DNA of 64,000 nt, taken from Amycolatopsis sp. 195334CR. GTDB taxonomy: Bacteria > Actinomycetota > Actinomycetes > Mycobacteriales > Pseudonocardiaceae. The notes below the pieces were generated by a model. That model saw nothing but the letters and a program-made list of their open reading frames with translations, had not been told where the DNA came from and made no database searches. Each line of letters begins with the position of its first letter. Position 1 is the stretch's first letter. Positions 51,375 through 60,405 of this stretch are shown piece by piece. The position numbers were made by a program, and so were the translations under genes. The stretch lies in contig NZ_JAFJMJ010000001.1 in NCBI RefSeq assembly GCF_017309385.1, positions 3,286,001 to 3,350,000 on the forward strand. The letters run 5' to 3'.

Positions 51375-52547
51375 TCAGGCAGCCACCGGCACCGGAGCCG
51401 CCTGCTCCCGCCGGTCCAGCAGGCCCGACACCACCGCGATGCTCAACCCGAGCACCGCCAGCGAAGCCCCCACCCAGTTCGGCGCGACCAGCCCCAGGCC
51501 ACCCGCGATGACCAGGCCGCCCAGGTACGCGCCGATCGAGTTCGCGATGTTGAACGCCGACTGCACCGCCGCCGACACCAAGGACGGCGTGCCACCGGCC
51601 TTCTCCATGATCCGCGCCTGCAGCATCGGCCCGATCATGAACCCGGCCAGCCCGATCCCGAACACGGTGATCGCGGCGCCCACCTTCCCCTGCGCGGTGA
51701 CCGTGAACACGGCCAGCACCGCCGCCAGCGCGGTCAGCGCGACGTACAGGCTCGGCATCAGCGCCCGGTCGGCCAGCCGTCCGCCGAGCAGGTTGCCCAG
51801 CGTCATACCGAGCCCGGCCAGCGAAAGCAGCAGCGTCACGTCACCCGGCGCGTACCCGGCGACGTCGGTCAGCATCGGCGCGATGTAGGACAGGCAGGCG
51901 AACACCCCGCCCAGCCCGAAGGTGACGATCGCCAGCGCGAACCACACCTGCGGACGGCGGAACGCCCCCAGCTCCCCGCGCAATGAGCTCTCCACCGGCT
52001 TGCCCTGGAACGGCACCAGCTTCTGGATCGCGGCCATCGCCACCAGGCCGATCACCGCGACCACCCCGAACGTGGCGCGCCACCCGACCTGCTGGCCCAG
52101 CAGCGTGCCCAGCGGCACCCCGATCACGTTGGCCAGCGTGAGGCCGACGAACATCATCGACACCGCCTTGGCCCGGTTTTCCTTGCCCACCAGGCTGGAG
52201 GCGACCACCGCACCGGCACCGAAGAAGGCACCGTGCGGCAAACCGGCCAGGAAGCGGAAGATCACGCCCCACTCGTGGTTGGGCGACAGCGCGAAAAGCA
52301 GGTTTCCGACGGTGAACATCGCCATCATGGCGAGCAGCATCGTCTTGCGCGGCAACCGGACGGCCACCGCGGTGAGCAGCGGTGCGCCGATCACGACGCC
52401 GAGCGCGTAACCCGAGATCAGGTGGCCCGCGGTCGGGATGGAGACCCCGAAGTCGGCGGCCGTCTCGGGCAGCACGCCCATCATGACGAACTCGGTGGTG
52501 CCGATGCCGAAGGCACCGATGGCGAGCGCGAGCAGCGCGATGGGCAC
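51375..52547 (-). CDS. MFS drug-efflux-type transporter (AraJ/Cmx-like)
   Basis: A 390-residue, twelve-helix major facilitator. It begins IALLALAIGAFGIGTTEFVMMGVLPETAADFGVS, the signature of the sugar-efflux/chloramphenicol-exporter subgroup. The loop 2-3 motif is VRLPRKTMLL, and motif C-like glycine-rich segments follow. GTG 52547 is preceded by GAGGAG. Likely a proton-driven exporter; substrate unknown. A palindromic operator lies just upstream. Confidence 0.92.
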   Translation of the reverse strand: MPIALLALAIGAFGIGTTEFVMMGVLPETAADFGVSIPTAGHLISGYALGVVIGAPLLTAVAVRLPRKTMLLAMMAMFTVGNLLFALSPNHEWGVIFRFLAGLPHGAFFGAGAVVASSLVGKENRAKAVSMMFVGLTLANVIGVPLGTLLGQQVGWRATFGVVAVIGLVAMAAIQKLVPFQGKPVESSLRGELGAFRRPQVWFALAIVTFGLGGVFACLSYIAPMLTDVAGYAPGDVTLLLSLAGLGMTLGNLLGGRLADRALMPSLYVALTALAAVLAVFTVTAQGKVGAAITVFGIGLAGFMIGPMLQARIMEKAGGTPSLVSAAVQSAFNIANSIGAYLGGLVIAGGLGLVAPNWVGASLAVLGLSIAVVSGLLDRREQAAPVPVAA

Positions 52548-52565
52548 GGTTCTCCTCTCGGGAAG

Positions 52566-52581
52566 TCTGTACCGATACAGA
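52566..52581 (-). promoter_or_regulatory. palindromic operator upstream of MFS gene
   Basis: TCTGTA-CCGA-TACAGA is a perfect 6-bp dyad ending 18 nt before the start codon, where it would overlap the leader or promoter. Its cognate regulator may be the ArsR at 52735 or an unlinked TetR-type protein. Confidence 0.55.
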
Positions 52582-52734
52582 TGGGGGACGGCAAAAAGGA
52601 CAGCTCAGCGCGGACCCCGACATCGCTGATCTGTCCTGCTCCCAGTTCAACCGATCGCGCGCCGGAAGTCATCCCGATATCGCGTGAGCCTGCCCACCAT
52701 GATCGGCGTCACTTCGTCCACAAAGGACGGAAAC

Positions 52735-53052
52735 TCACCGCGGCGCGTGCAGGATGCCGTTGAGCAGACCGGGGAAGAGCGCGTCCAGGTCCTCCCGGCG
52801 CAACCAGTTGTAGCGCGCCGTGCCCTGCTGGCGGCCCATGATCACGCCCGCCTCGCGCAGGGTGCGCAAATGGTGCGTCAGCGTCGACTTGCTGATCCGG
52901 ACGTCCAGCGCGCCGCAGGCGATCTCACCCCGCGCGGCCAGCTGGCGGACGATCTCCAGCCGCACCGGGTCGGCCAGCGCGTGCAGCACCGGCTCGATGC
53001 GGATCTCGTCGCGCTCCGGATAGAGGTAGGCCGGCGCCGTCTCGGTGGACAT
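52735..53052 (-). CDS. ArsR-family winged-helix regulator
   Basis: A 105-residue protein. LHALADPVRLEIVRQLAARGEIACGAL and KSTLTHHLRTLREAGVI form the winged helix. No Cys pair typical of metal-sensing ArsR proteins is seen in the recognition helix. ATG 53052. It is divergent from the MFS gene at 53141 and probably represses it. Confidence 0.9.
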   Translation of the reverse strand: MSTETAPAYLYPERDEIRIEPVLHALADPVRLEIVRQLAARGEIACGALDVRISKSTLTHHLRTLREAGVIMGRQQGTARYNWLRREDLDALFPGLLNGILHAPR

Positions 53053-53104
53053 GTCCAGATTGTACGACTCGCTTCAAACCACTGGACAGGCATAGTACGG
53101 TAAC

Positions 53105-53129
53105 CATCGAACTACGATCGCCATCGAAC
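53105..53129. promoter_or_regulatory. direct repeat in ArsR/MFS divergent promoter
   Basis: CATCGAAC occurs at 53105-53112 and 53122-53129 within the 88-bp divergent region. It is a possible operator for the ArsR protein. Confidence 0.3.
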
Positions 53130-53140
53130 AAAGGGTGAGC

Positions 53141-54322
53141 ATGCCGGACTCCTCCCGTCGGACCTACGTACTGGCGCTGGGCGCCTTCTCGGTCGGGACC
53201 AGCGCGTACGTGGTCGCCGGGCTGTTGCCCGCGCTGGTCAGCGCGCTGAACGTGTCCACCGCCGCGGCCGCCCAGCTGGTCACCGCCTTCGCCATCGCCT
53301 ACGCGATCGGCGCGCCGCTGCTGTCCGCGCTGACCAGCCACTGGGAACGCCGCACGCTGCTGGTCGCCGCGCTCGCGGTGACCGCGGCCGGGAACTTCCT
53401 CGCCGCACTGGTGACCGACTACCCGCTGCTGTTCGCCGCACGGATCGTCACCGCGATCGGCGCCGCCGTGTACACGCCGGTGGCCAGCGCCGTCGCCGCG
53501 GAACTGAGCCCGCCCGAGCGCCGCGGCCGGGCGGTCGCGATGGTGTTCGGCGGGCTCACCGTGGCCACCATTCTCGGCGTGCCGCTGGGCAGCCTGATGT
53601 CGCAGCACGGCGGTTACCGGCTGGTGTTCGCGCTGGTCGGCGTGGTGGCGCTGGCCGGAGCGGTGGCCGTGCGGCTGATGCTGCCCTCGGTCGCGCCGCA
53701 GCCGCCGGTGCCGTTCCTGACGCGGTTCACCGTGGCGAAGGACCCGCGGGTGCTGGCCCTGCTCGGCGCGACCGCGCTCGGCTGCCTCGGCGCGTTCACC
53801 GTCTACACCTTCATCACCCCGCTGCTCGCGGAAACCGCCGGTGTGCACGGCACGCTGGTCAGCCTGCTGCTGTTCGCGTACGGCGCGGGCGGGGTGCTGG
53901 GCAACTCGGTCGGCGGCCGGATCACCGACCGCTGGGGTTCGCGGCGGCCGCTGATCGCGGTGATGAGCGCGATGGCGGTGACGCTGGCGGTGATGCCGTT
54001 CACCGCGACCTCGGTGGCCGGCGCGGCGATCACCCTGTTCGTCTGGGGCCTGTCCACCTGGTCGGTGAACCCGCCGATCCAGCACCGGCTGATCGAGGTG
54101 GCCGGGTCGTCGGCCGGGCTGGCGCTGTCGCTGAACGCGTCGGCGATCTACCTCGGGGTCGGGCTGGCCGGGGTCGCGGGCGGGGTGGTGACCCGGTACG
54201 GCGGGCCGACGCTGCTGCCGACGGTGGCCGCCGCGCTGACCGTGTCCGCCGGTTCGATCGCGATGCTGGCTTGGCGACGTCGTGCCGTTGTCGCCCCGCC
54301 GGTGCCCGCGGCTGTGGGATGA
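53141..54322 (+). CDS. MFS transporter
   Basis: A 393-residue, twelve-helix major facilitator (YVLALGAFSVGTSAYVVAGLLPALVSALNVS; ARIVTAIGAAVYTPVASAVAAELSPPERRGRAVAMVFGG). Related to the pump at 51375 at subgroup level. ATG 53141; a GTG six bases earlier is possible. Its stop overlaps the ATG of a 17-codon ORF (TGATG). Confidence 0.92.
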   Translation: MPDSSRRTYVLALGAFSVGTSAYVVAGLLPALVSALNVSTAAAAQLVTAFAIAYAIGAPLLSALTSHWERRTLLVAALAVTAAGNFLAALVTDYPLLFAARIVTAIGAAVYTPVASAVAAELSPPERRGRAVAMVFGGLTVATILGVPLGSLMSQHGGYRLVFALVGVVALAGAVAVRLMLPSVAPQPPVPFLTRFTVAKDPRVLALLGATALGCLGAFTVYTFITPLLAETAGVHGTLVSLLLFAYGAGGVLGNSVGGRITDRWGSRRPLIAVMSAMAVTLAVMPFTATSVAGAAITLFVWGLSTWSVNPPIQHRLIEVAGSSAGLALSLNASAIYLGVGLAGVAGGVVTRYGGPTLLPTVAAALTVSAGSIAMLAWRRRAVVAPPVPAAVG

Positions 54323-54375
54323 TGGCCGACATGCTGATCTCGATTCTTGGAGGCGGTTCGCCTCAGCTCCGATGA
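54322..54375 (+). CDS. 17-codon linker ORF between MFS and TrmH genes
   Basis: ATG 54322 overlaps the MFS stop (TGATG) and reads MADMLISILGGGSPQLR, with its own stop overlapping the TrmH-family start at 54372 (ATGA). It contains a GGAGGC that could serve the next gene. It may only pass ribosomes along the operon. A chance ORF cannot be excluded. Confidence 0.3.
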   Translation: MADMLISILGGGSPQLR

Positions 54376-54890
54376 GCCCGGCGATCCGGGTGCGCACCCC
54401 CGGAGAACTGCGGGCTTCCCGCCGGCGCCGCGCGCACCGGTGCTGGGGACATCTGCTGGCCGCGCCGCTGTGGCCGTTGCACGGCGCGAATCTGGGCACA
54501 CTGTTGAGAACCTGCGACGCCGTGGGCGCTTGTCTCGCGGTGCCAAGGTTTTCGTGGGTCCCCGAAGCGCTGCGACGTGGAAACACCTTGCGGCAGCCCG
54601 CTTGCGTGCACTGGGTGAACGATCCGCTCGGGTGGTTGGCACGCGAACGCGAGGCGGGCAGCGCGGTCGTCGGTGTCGAGCTGGCCGACGAGTCCATCCG
54701 GCTGGGCGACCTGCCCGCGGCCCGCCGGCGCACGGTCGTGGTGCTGGGGCACGAACAGCACGGCGTGCCACCGGAAGCGCTGGAACTGCTGGACAGCGTG
54801 GTGGAGATCCCGATGGTGGGCACCGGAAGCAGCCTGAACGTGGCGGTGGCCGGGAGCCTGGTGCTCTACAAGCTGGCGGGATTGGTGTGA
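54372..54890 (+). CDS. TrmH/SpoU-family RNA 2'-O-methyltransferase
   Basis: A 172-residue SPOUT methyltransferase. The three motifs are present: HGANLGTLLRTCDAVG, VVVLGHEQHGVPPE, and IPMVGTGSSLNVAVAGSLVLYK. It methylates a ribose in tRNA or rRNA with SAM; the target is not determined. The short length fits the minimal TrmL-like type. Its stop overlaps the next gene's start (GTGTGA). Confidence 0.9.
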   Translation: MSPAIRVRTPGELRASRRRRAHRCWGHLLAAPLWPLHGANLGTLLRTCDAVGACLAVPRFSWVPEALRRGNTLRQPACVHWVNDPLGWLAREREAGSAVVGVELADESIRLGDLPAARRRTVVVLGHEQHGVPPEALELLDSVVEIPMVGTGSSLNVAVAGSLVLYKLAGLV

Positions 54891-55552
54891 CCACTAGGCT
54901 GGGGCGGGTGACCGAGGTGCTCGCGGAAGTCGAGGGAGTCTGCGGTCAGCTCGTGCTGCGCCGGGCGGGTGCGGATTTCGAGGTGATCGCGAACGGGGTG
55001 TTCCTGATGGACACCCGCAACGGGGAGTCGGAGCGGCTGCTGGTTTCGGTGGCCGCGGACCTGGTGCCGGGGCGGGCGCGCCTGCTGATCGGCGGGCTGG
55101 GCGTCGGCTACTCGCTGCGGGCGGCGCTGGACCACGCCGGGGTGGGCGAGATCTTCGTGGTGGAGCGGGAACCGGCGGTGATCGAGTGGAACCGCACGGG
55201 CCCGCTGCGCGAGGTGCACGGTGACGCGCTCGCCGACCCGCGCGTCACCGTCGTCGAGGCGGATCTGGTGCGGTGGCTGCGGGAGACCGAGGAAACCTTC
55301 GACGCCCTGTGCCTGGACATCGACAACGGTCCGAAGTGGACGGTGACGGCGGGCAACGCCTCGCTCTACAGCCCGGCGGGCCTGGACAGCTTGGCCGCCC
55401 GCCTGCGCCCCGGCGGGGTGCTGGCGGTGTGGAGCGCCGAAGCCAGCGACGAGTTCACCGCGCGCCTGCGGAAGCGCTTCAACGAGGTGCGGGTGCTCGA
55501 AATCCCGGTCCCCCGAGGCGAACCCGACGTGGTCTGGATCGCCCGCGTCTGA
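54887..55552 (+). CDS. spermidine-synthase-like class I methyltransferase fold protein
   Basis: A 221-residue protein. SAM/decarboxy-SAM-binding motif I is LLIGGLGVGYSLRAAL, followed by VVEREPAVIEWN, VVEADLVRWL and LCLDIDNGPKW. It resembles the catalytic half of spermidine synthases without the N-terminal beta domain. Function unknown. GTG 54887 overlaps the upstream stop. Confidence 0.82.
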   Translation: MTTRLGRVTEVLAEVEGVCGQLVLRRAGADFEVIANGVFLMDTRNGESERLLVSVAADLVPGRARLLIGGLGVGYSLRAALDHAGVGEIFVVEREPAVIEWNRTGPLREVHGDALADPRVTVVEADLVRWLRETEETFDALCLDIDNGPKWTVTAGNASLYSPAGLDSLAARLRPGGVLAVWSAEASDEFTARLRKRFNEVRVLEIPVPRGEPDVVWIARV

Positions 55553-55596
55553 CGCGCACACTGTCCCCCTGCGCGTCGGCGTGTCAGGATCTGCTC

Positions 55597-56169
55597 ATGA
55601 CGCGCAAACTTCGCCTGACCGGGGACGCCGCGGCGGACAAGCTGCTCTCCGATGACCCGTTCGCCCTGCTCACCGGGATGTTGCTGGACCAGCAGATCGC
55701 CATGGAGATCGCCTTCATCGGGCCCCGCAAGATCGCGGATCGGATGGACGGGTTCAGCGTCACGAAGATCGCCGAGGCGGACCTGGAGGAGTTCGTCGAG
55801 TTGTGCGTGCAGAAGCCGGCGATCCACCGCTACGGCGGTTCGATGGCGCGCCGCGTGCACGCGCTGGCGCAGCACATCGTCGAGAACTACGGCGGCAAGA
55901 CCGACGGCATCTGGAAGAAGGGCAAGCCCGACGGCAAGGAGGTGCTGAAGCGGCTCAAGGCGTTGCCCGGGTTCGGCGACCAGAAGGCGCGCATCTTCCT
56001 GGCCCTGCTCGGCAAGCAGCGCGGCGTCCAGCCCGAAGGCTGGCGCGAGGCCGCCGGCGCCTACGGCGACGAGGGCTCGCACCGGTCGATCGCCGACGTC
56101 ACCAGCCCCGAGTCGCTGGCCGAGGTGCGCGCGTTCAAGAAGGCCGCCAAGGCCAAAGCGGCCCGGTGA
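55597..56169 (+). CDS. HhH-GPD-type DNA glycosylase-like protein, copy 1
   Basis: A 190-residue protein. FALLTGMLLDQQIAMEIAF opens a helical HhH-GPD fold, and the helix-hairpin-helix is RLKALPGFGDQKARIFLALLG. I do not see a clear catalytic Lys or Asp at the usual site, and the length is short for MutY/Nth enzymes. It is probably a base-excision repair protein of the short actinobacterial type. A close paralogue lies at 57007, with a metallo-beta-lactamase between. Confidence 0.85.
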   Translation: MTRKLRLTGDAAADKLLSDDPFALLTGMLLDQQIAMEIAFIGPRKIADRMDGFSVTKIAEADLEEFVELCVQKPAIHRYGGSMARRVHALAQHIVENYGGKTDGIWKKGKPDGKEVLKRLKALPGFGDQKARIFLALLGKQRGVQPEGWREAAGAYGDEGSHRSIADVTSPESLAEVRAFKKAAKAKAAR

Positions 56170-56981
56170 ACCTCGACGTCCGCTGGCACCCCGGCCACCC
56201 GGTGCCGAAGTTCGACACCGCACCGCCGCTGCAGGTGCACGCCTACGACGACCGGACGCTGATCCTCCGCCAGAACAAGGCGCTGAACTACGAGGCGCCG
56301 TTCCTGTTCCTGCTGATCGGCGACGAGCGGGCGCTGCTCCTGGACACCGGCGCCACCGCCGATCCGGCGCACTTCCCGCTGCGTGCCACCGTCGATGACC
56401 TGATCGGTGATCGCGAACTCGTGGTCGCGCACACGCACGGTCACGGTGACCACGTCGCCGCCGACGGGCAGTTCGCCGACCGGCCGCGGACCACGGTCGT
56501 CGGCCGTGACCGCGCCGACGTGATCGAGTTCTTCGGCTTCCGGGACTGGCCGGAGGACGTCCGGCAGTTCGACCTCGGCGGCCGCGTGCTCGACCTGATC
56601 CCCGGACCAGGGCACCAGGACGCCGCCGTGGTCTTCTACGACCGCGAGACCGGGATCCTGTTCACCGGCGACACCCTGTACCCGGGCCGCCTGTACGTCT
56701 TCGACCTGCCCGCCTACACCGCCACGATCGACCGGCTGATCGGCTTCTGCGGGCAAAAGCAGGTTTCGCACGTGCTCGGGTGCCACATCGAGATGACCTC
56801 GGAGCCGGGCGTCGACTACCCGATCGGGTCGACCTATCAGCCGGACGAGCCGCCGTTGCAGCTCACTCCCGGTCACCTGCGGGACCTGCGCGCGGCGCTG
56901 GCGAAGGTGGACGGCAGGCACGGCGTCCACGTGTTCGCCGAGTTCGTCGTCCACCACCACGCGGTGCACCGGCACCTGTGA
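56166..56981 (+). CDS. metallo-beta-lactamase-fold hydrolase
   Basis: A 271-residue protein. Metal motif is HTHGHGDH (HxHxDH); further ligands are in GPGHQDA and FTGDTLYPG. It may hydrolyse a thioester, lactone or phosphoester; substrate unknown. GTG 56166 overlaps the stop of the first glycosylase gene (GTGA). Confidence 0.88.
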   Translation: MNLDVRWHPGHPVPKFDTAPPLQVHAYDDRTLILRQNKALNYEAPFLFLLIGDERALLLDTGATADPAHFPLRATVDDLIGDRELVVAHTHGHGDHVAADGQFADRPRTTVVGRDRADVIEFFGFRDWPEDVRQFDLGGRVLDLIPGPGHQDAAVVFYDRETGILFTGDTLYPGRLYVFDLPAYTATIDRLIGFCGQKQVSHVLGCHIEMTSEPGVDYPIGSTYQPDEPPLQLTPGHLRDLRAALAKVDGRHGVHVFAEFVVHHHAVHRHL

Positions 56982-57006
56982 CCCCGCGCGTGCGATCCTG
57001 GGCCGC

Positions 57007-57591
57007 ATGACGCGCACGCTGCACCTCACCGGCGACGCGGCGGCGGACGAGCTGCTGTCCGCCGATCCGCTGGCCCTGCTCACCGGGATGCTGCTGGACC
57101 AGCAGGTCGCGATGGAGGTCGCCTTCATCGGGCCGAAGAAGATCGCCGACCGCCTCGGCACCGACCGCCTCGACGCGGCGAAGATCGCCGAGCACGACCC
57201 CGAGGCGTTCGCCGCGCTCTGCGCCACGCCGCCCGCCGTGCACCGGTTCCCGGGTTCGATGGCGAAGCGGATCCAGGCGCTGTGCCAGTTCATCGTCGAG
57301 CACTACGACGGCGACACCGCCGCGATCTGGTCCGAAGGCGCCCCGACCGGCAAGGAGGTGCTGAAGCGGCTGAAGGCCCTGCCCGGTTACGGGGACCAGA
57401 AGGCGCGCATCTTCCTGGCGCTGCTCGGAAAACAACGAGATGTCCAACCGGACGGCTGGCGCGAGGCCGCCGGCGCTTACGGCGAAGAGGACTCGCGCCG
57501 CTCGATCGCGGACGTCACCAGCCCCGAAACGCTGGCCGAGGTGCGCGCGTTCAAGAAGGCCACCAAAGCCGCGGGCAAAAAGACGGGCTGA
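57007..57591 (+). CDS. HhH-GPD-type DNA glycosylase-like protein, copy 2
   Basis: A 194-residue paralogue of the protein at 55597. LALLTGMLLDQQVAMEVAFIG and KEVLKRLKALPGYGDQKARIF are nearly identical to copy 1, as is the C-terminal GWREAAGAYGEE...RRSIADVTSPETLAEVRAFKK region. The middle third differs. This is a local duplication around the metallo-beta-lactamase gene. ATG 57007. Confidence 0.85.
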   Translation: MTRTLHLTGDAAADELLSADPLALLTGMLLDQQVAMEVAFIGPKKIADRLGTDRLDAAKIAEHDPEAFAALCATPPAVHRFPGSMAKRIQALCQFIVEHYDGDTAAIWSEGAPTGKEVLKRLKALPGYGDQKARIFLALLGKQRDVQPDGWREAAGAYGEEDSRRSIADVTSPETLAEVRAFKKATKAAGKKTG

Positions 57592-57661
57592 CTCCGCGTA
57601 ACAACTCGCGATCGCGCGCCGACTCTCAAGCCAACAATGGGCTTGAGAGGTGGGAGCACAC

Positions 57662-58138
57662 ATGTCGAGCGATGTTCAGCACGCCGTTCCGGTGGCTCCC
57701 GCGCCGCCCCCGCAGCGCCGGATTTCGTGGCTCACTTTCGCCGTGGGCGTGGTTTCCGGCGCTGCTTTGCTGGGTGGCACCTGGGGTTTGGTCACGATCG
57801 CCGGTTCGACCTCCACGCCGGACTCCTTCACCCTGCGTGGCTCGATGACGCTGTACGACAGCAAAACCGCGATCAACGATTGCCGGGGATCCGGCGGCTA
57901 TTCGGATATTCGCGCGGGAGCTTCGGTCACCGTTTACGGCGCTTCGGGCAATGTGGTCGGCGACGGGAGCCTGGGACCCGGGAAAAGCGCGTCGAGTTCC
58001 TGCTCGTATTCCCTCATGGTCGAAGACGTGCCGGATGGCGAGAAGTTCTACCAGGTCGAGGTGAGTCACCGCGGCAAGATCACGGTTACCGCGGAAGACG
58101 CCAAGGCCGGACTGGTCACCCTGTCCCTCGGCGACTGA
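57662..58138 (+). CDS. membrane-anchored exported protein, unknown
   Basis: A 158-residue protein. A short Pro-rich cytoplasmic N-terminus leads to one helix (WLTFAVGVVSGAALLGGTWGLVTIAG). The external beta-rich domain (FTLRGSMTLYDSK; SVTVYGASGNVVGDG; YQVEVSHRGKITVT) has two Cys (NDCRGSGG, SSCSYSL) that may form a disulfide. No family is recognised. ATG 57662 follows GGGAG. Confidence 0.75.
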   Translation: MSSDVQHAVPVAPAPPPQRRISWLTFAVGVVSGAALLGGTWGLVTIAGSTSTPDSFTLRGSMTLYDSKTAINDCRGSGGYSDIRAGASVTVYGASGNVVGDGSLGPGKSASSSCSYSLMVEDVPDGEKFYQVEVSHRGKITVTAEDAKAGLVTLSLGD

Positions 58139-58148
58139 GGCCCGCCCG

Positions 58149-58511
58149 TCAGGGCAGCGGGCGGCGACCCGCGAAGCCGAGATCCGCCCGGTGGTACCAG
58201 GTCAGGCCCTCATCGCCTTCGAGCCAGCACAGCAGCACCGGGATGCCGTCCAGGTCGGCCGGGAAGTCGATCAGCAGGGGTGCGAAGCCCTTCAGCTCGG
58301 CGCCCGTCCCCTGGATCGTGCTCATCAGCTCGTCCAGCCGCGCCTGCGCCGCCTTCAGCTCCGGGAGGCCGCCCAGTGCGGTCGCCGCCCCCTCCGGGGT
58401 GAGCGACGCGGCCAGCTCCGCCGCGTCCGCGCGCAGGGTGATCAACTCCTCGATGCACGGCCTCAGCTGCTCGAGTTCCGCCCGCGCCTCCGGCACCGTG
58501 AACAGTCCCAT
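58149..58511 (-). CDS. DUF2203 family protein
   Basis: A 120-residue cytoplasmic protein with the DUF2203 pattern: [21 protein letters not shown], then [46 protein letters not shown]. Function unknown. ATG 58511. It ends ten bases from the convergent exported-protein gene. Confidence 0.85.
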   Translation of the reverse strand: MGLFTVPEARAELEQLRPCIEELITLRADAAELAASLTPEGAATALGGLPELKAAQARLDELMSTIQGTGAELKGFAPLLIDFPADLDGIPVLLCWLEGDEGLTWYHRADLGFAGRRPLP

Positions 58512-58705
58512 GCCCACGAGGGTGCCAGTCGCGGTTGGCGGCCCCGATCGCGCCCTGGTTGGATGCCGACGAAAGCCTCCGCGCTCTATTACTGCTGAGT
58601 AACCAGGGTGCGGCCACACCCCGCCCGGATTTACCAGTACGCTTGTACCGCTACCACGAGACGTGCATAGAGACGCGAAGACCCGCGAGAGGAGCACCGC
58701 TGCTC

Positions 58706-59929
58706 ATGGCCAAGATCAAGGTCGAGGGGACCGTCGTCGAACTCGACGGCGATGAGATGACCCGCATCATCTGGCAGTTCATCAAGGACAAGCTGGTCCA
58801 CCCCTACCTGGACGTGAACCTCGAGTACTACGACCTGGGCATCGAGGAGCGGGACCGCACCGACGACCAGATCACCGTCGACTCGGCCAACGCCATCAAG
58901 CGCCACGGCGTCGGCGTGAAGTGCGCCACCATCACCCCGGACGAGGCGCGGGTCGAGGAGTTCGGCCTGAAGAAGATGTGGCGGAGCCCGAACGGCACCA
59001 TCCGCAACATCCTCGGCGGCGTCGTCTTCCGCGAGCCGATCATCATCCAGAACATCCCGCGGCTGGTCCCCGGCTGGACCAAGCCGATCATCATCGGCCG
59101 CCACGCCCACGGCGACCAGTACAAGGCCACCGACTTCAAGGTCCCCGGCCCCGGCACGCTGACGCTGACCTACACCCCGCAGGACGGCTCCGAGCCGATG
59201 GAGTTCGAGGTCGCCCAGTACCCGGAGGGCGGCGGCGTCGCGATCGGCATGTACAACTACCGCCGCTCGATCGAGGACTTCGCCCGCGCGTCGCTGCAGT
59301 ACGGCCTCGACCGCGAGATGCCGGTCTACATGTCGACCAAGAACACCATCCTCAAGGCCTACGACGGCATGTTCAAGGACGTGTTCCAGGAGATCTTCGA
59401 CGCCGAGTTCAAGGCCGACTTCGACGCCAAGGGCCTGACCTACGAGCACCGCCTGATCGACGACATGGTCGCCGCGGCGCTGAAGTGGGAGGGCGGCTAC
59501 GTCTGGGCCTGCAAGAACTACGACGGTGACGTGCAGTCCGACACGGTGGCACAGGGCTTCGGCTCGCTCGGCCTGATGACCTCGGTGCTGCGCACCCCGG
59601 ACGGCAAGACCGTCGAGGCCGAGGCCGCGCACGGCACGGTGACCCGGCACTACCGCCAGCACCAGCAGGGCAAGCCGACCTCGACCAACCCGATCGCCTC
59701 GATCTACGCCTGGACCCGGGGCCTCGAGCACCGCGGCAAGCTGGACTCGAACGCCGAGCTGATCGGCTTCGCGAACAAGCTGGAGCAGGTCGTCATCGAG
59801 ACCGTCGAGAGCGGCAAGATGACCAAGGACCTCGCGCTGCTGGTCGGCAAGGACCAGCCGTTCCAGACCACCGAGGAGTTCCTCGCGACGCTGGACGAGA
59901 ACCTGGCCAAGAAGGTCGCCCAGGGCTGA
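58706..59929 (+). CDS. icd: NADP-dependent isocitrate dehydrogenase (homodimeric type)
   Basis: A 407-residue enzyme that converts isocitrate to 2-oxoglutarate. The start [44 protein letters not shown] (substrate site), [13 protein letters not shown] and [19 protein letters not shown] are typical of the eukaryote-like dimeric class. It provides NADPH and acts in the same cycle as SucCD. ATG 58706 follows GAGAGGAG. A GTAC-GCTT-GTAC dyad lies in the upstream region. Confidence 0.97.
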   Translation: MAKIKVEGTVVELDGDEMTRIIWQFIKDKLVHPYLDVNLEYYDLGIEERDRTDDQITVDSANAIKRHGVGVKCATITPDEARVEEFGLKKMWRSPNGTIRNILGGVVFREPIIIQNIPRLVPGWTKPIIIGRHAHGDQYKATDFKVPGPGTLTLTYTPQDGSEPMEFEVAQYPEGGGVAIGMYNYRRSIEDFARASLQYGLDREMPVYMSTKNTILKAYDGMFKDVFQEIFDAEFKADFDAKGLTYEHRLIDDMVAAALKWEGGYVWACKNYDGDVQSDTVAQGFGSLGLMTSVLRTPDGKTVEAEAAHGTVTRHYRQHQQGKPTSTNPIASIYAWTRGLEHRGKLDSNAELIGFANKLEQVVIETVESGKMTKDLALLVGKDQPFQTTEEFLATLDENLAKKVAQG

Positions 59930-59938
59930 CCACCCGAG

Positions 59939-59990
59939 CAACCACCCAGGGTGACCGGCCGGTCACGGCGTTGGCCTCCCTGGGTGGTTG
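59939..59990 (+). terminator. compound terminator after icd
   Basis: CAACCACCCAGGG (59939-59951) pairs with CCCTGGGTGGTTG (59978-59990). Inside it the perfect palindrome GTGACCGGCCGGTCAC (59951-59966) can form its own stem. It lies 9 nt after the icd stop and lacks a T-tract. Confidence 0.8.
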
Positions 59991-60081
59991 TCCCGGTCGC
60001 TCCTGTCTCTCGATCAACTCTCCGTCTACCCTGGTCGGGACCAGGTTTTGCGGGGGATCTCGCGAGCACTGAGGAGCACCG

Positions 60082-60405
60082 GTGGTACTCGGCATACCGA
60101 AGAAGATCCTGATCGCGATCGCGGTGGTCGTCGGCATTGGCATCATCTACGTGATGGGCGCGGACAAGCGGGCTTCCGAGGCCAGCGGCGGCGGTGGGCC
60201 GACCGGCTGCCGGATGACGGTCACCGCCGACGTGCTGAACGTCCGGTCCCAGCCGGCCGACAACGCCCAGATCGTCGGCAAGTTCAAGCAGGACGCCCAG
60301 ACCGACGCGCACCCGGTGGTGCAGAACGGGTTCCGCATGATCGCCCAGGACCGCTGGGCGGCCACCGAGTTCCTCAAGCCGATGGACGGCGCGAACTGCG
60401 GTTGA
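60082..60405 (+). CDS. membrane-anchored SH3-like domain protein
   Basis: A 107-residue protein. One N-terminal helix (ILIAIAVVVGIGIIYVMG) is followed by a bacterial SH3 domain (CRMTVTADVLNVRSQPADNAQIVGKF). Such domains often bind cell-wall peptide. Two Cys are present. GTG 60082 follows GAGGAG. Confidence 0.8.
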   Translation: MVLGIPKKILIAIAVVVGIGIIYVMGADKRASEASGGGGPTGCRMTVTADVLNVRSQPADNAQIVGKFKQDAQTDAHPVVQNGFRMIAQDRWAATEFLKPMDGANCG

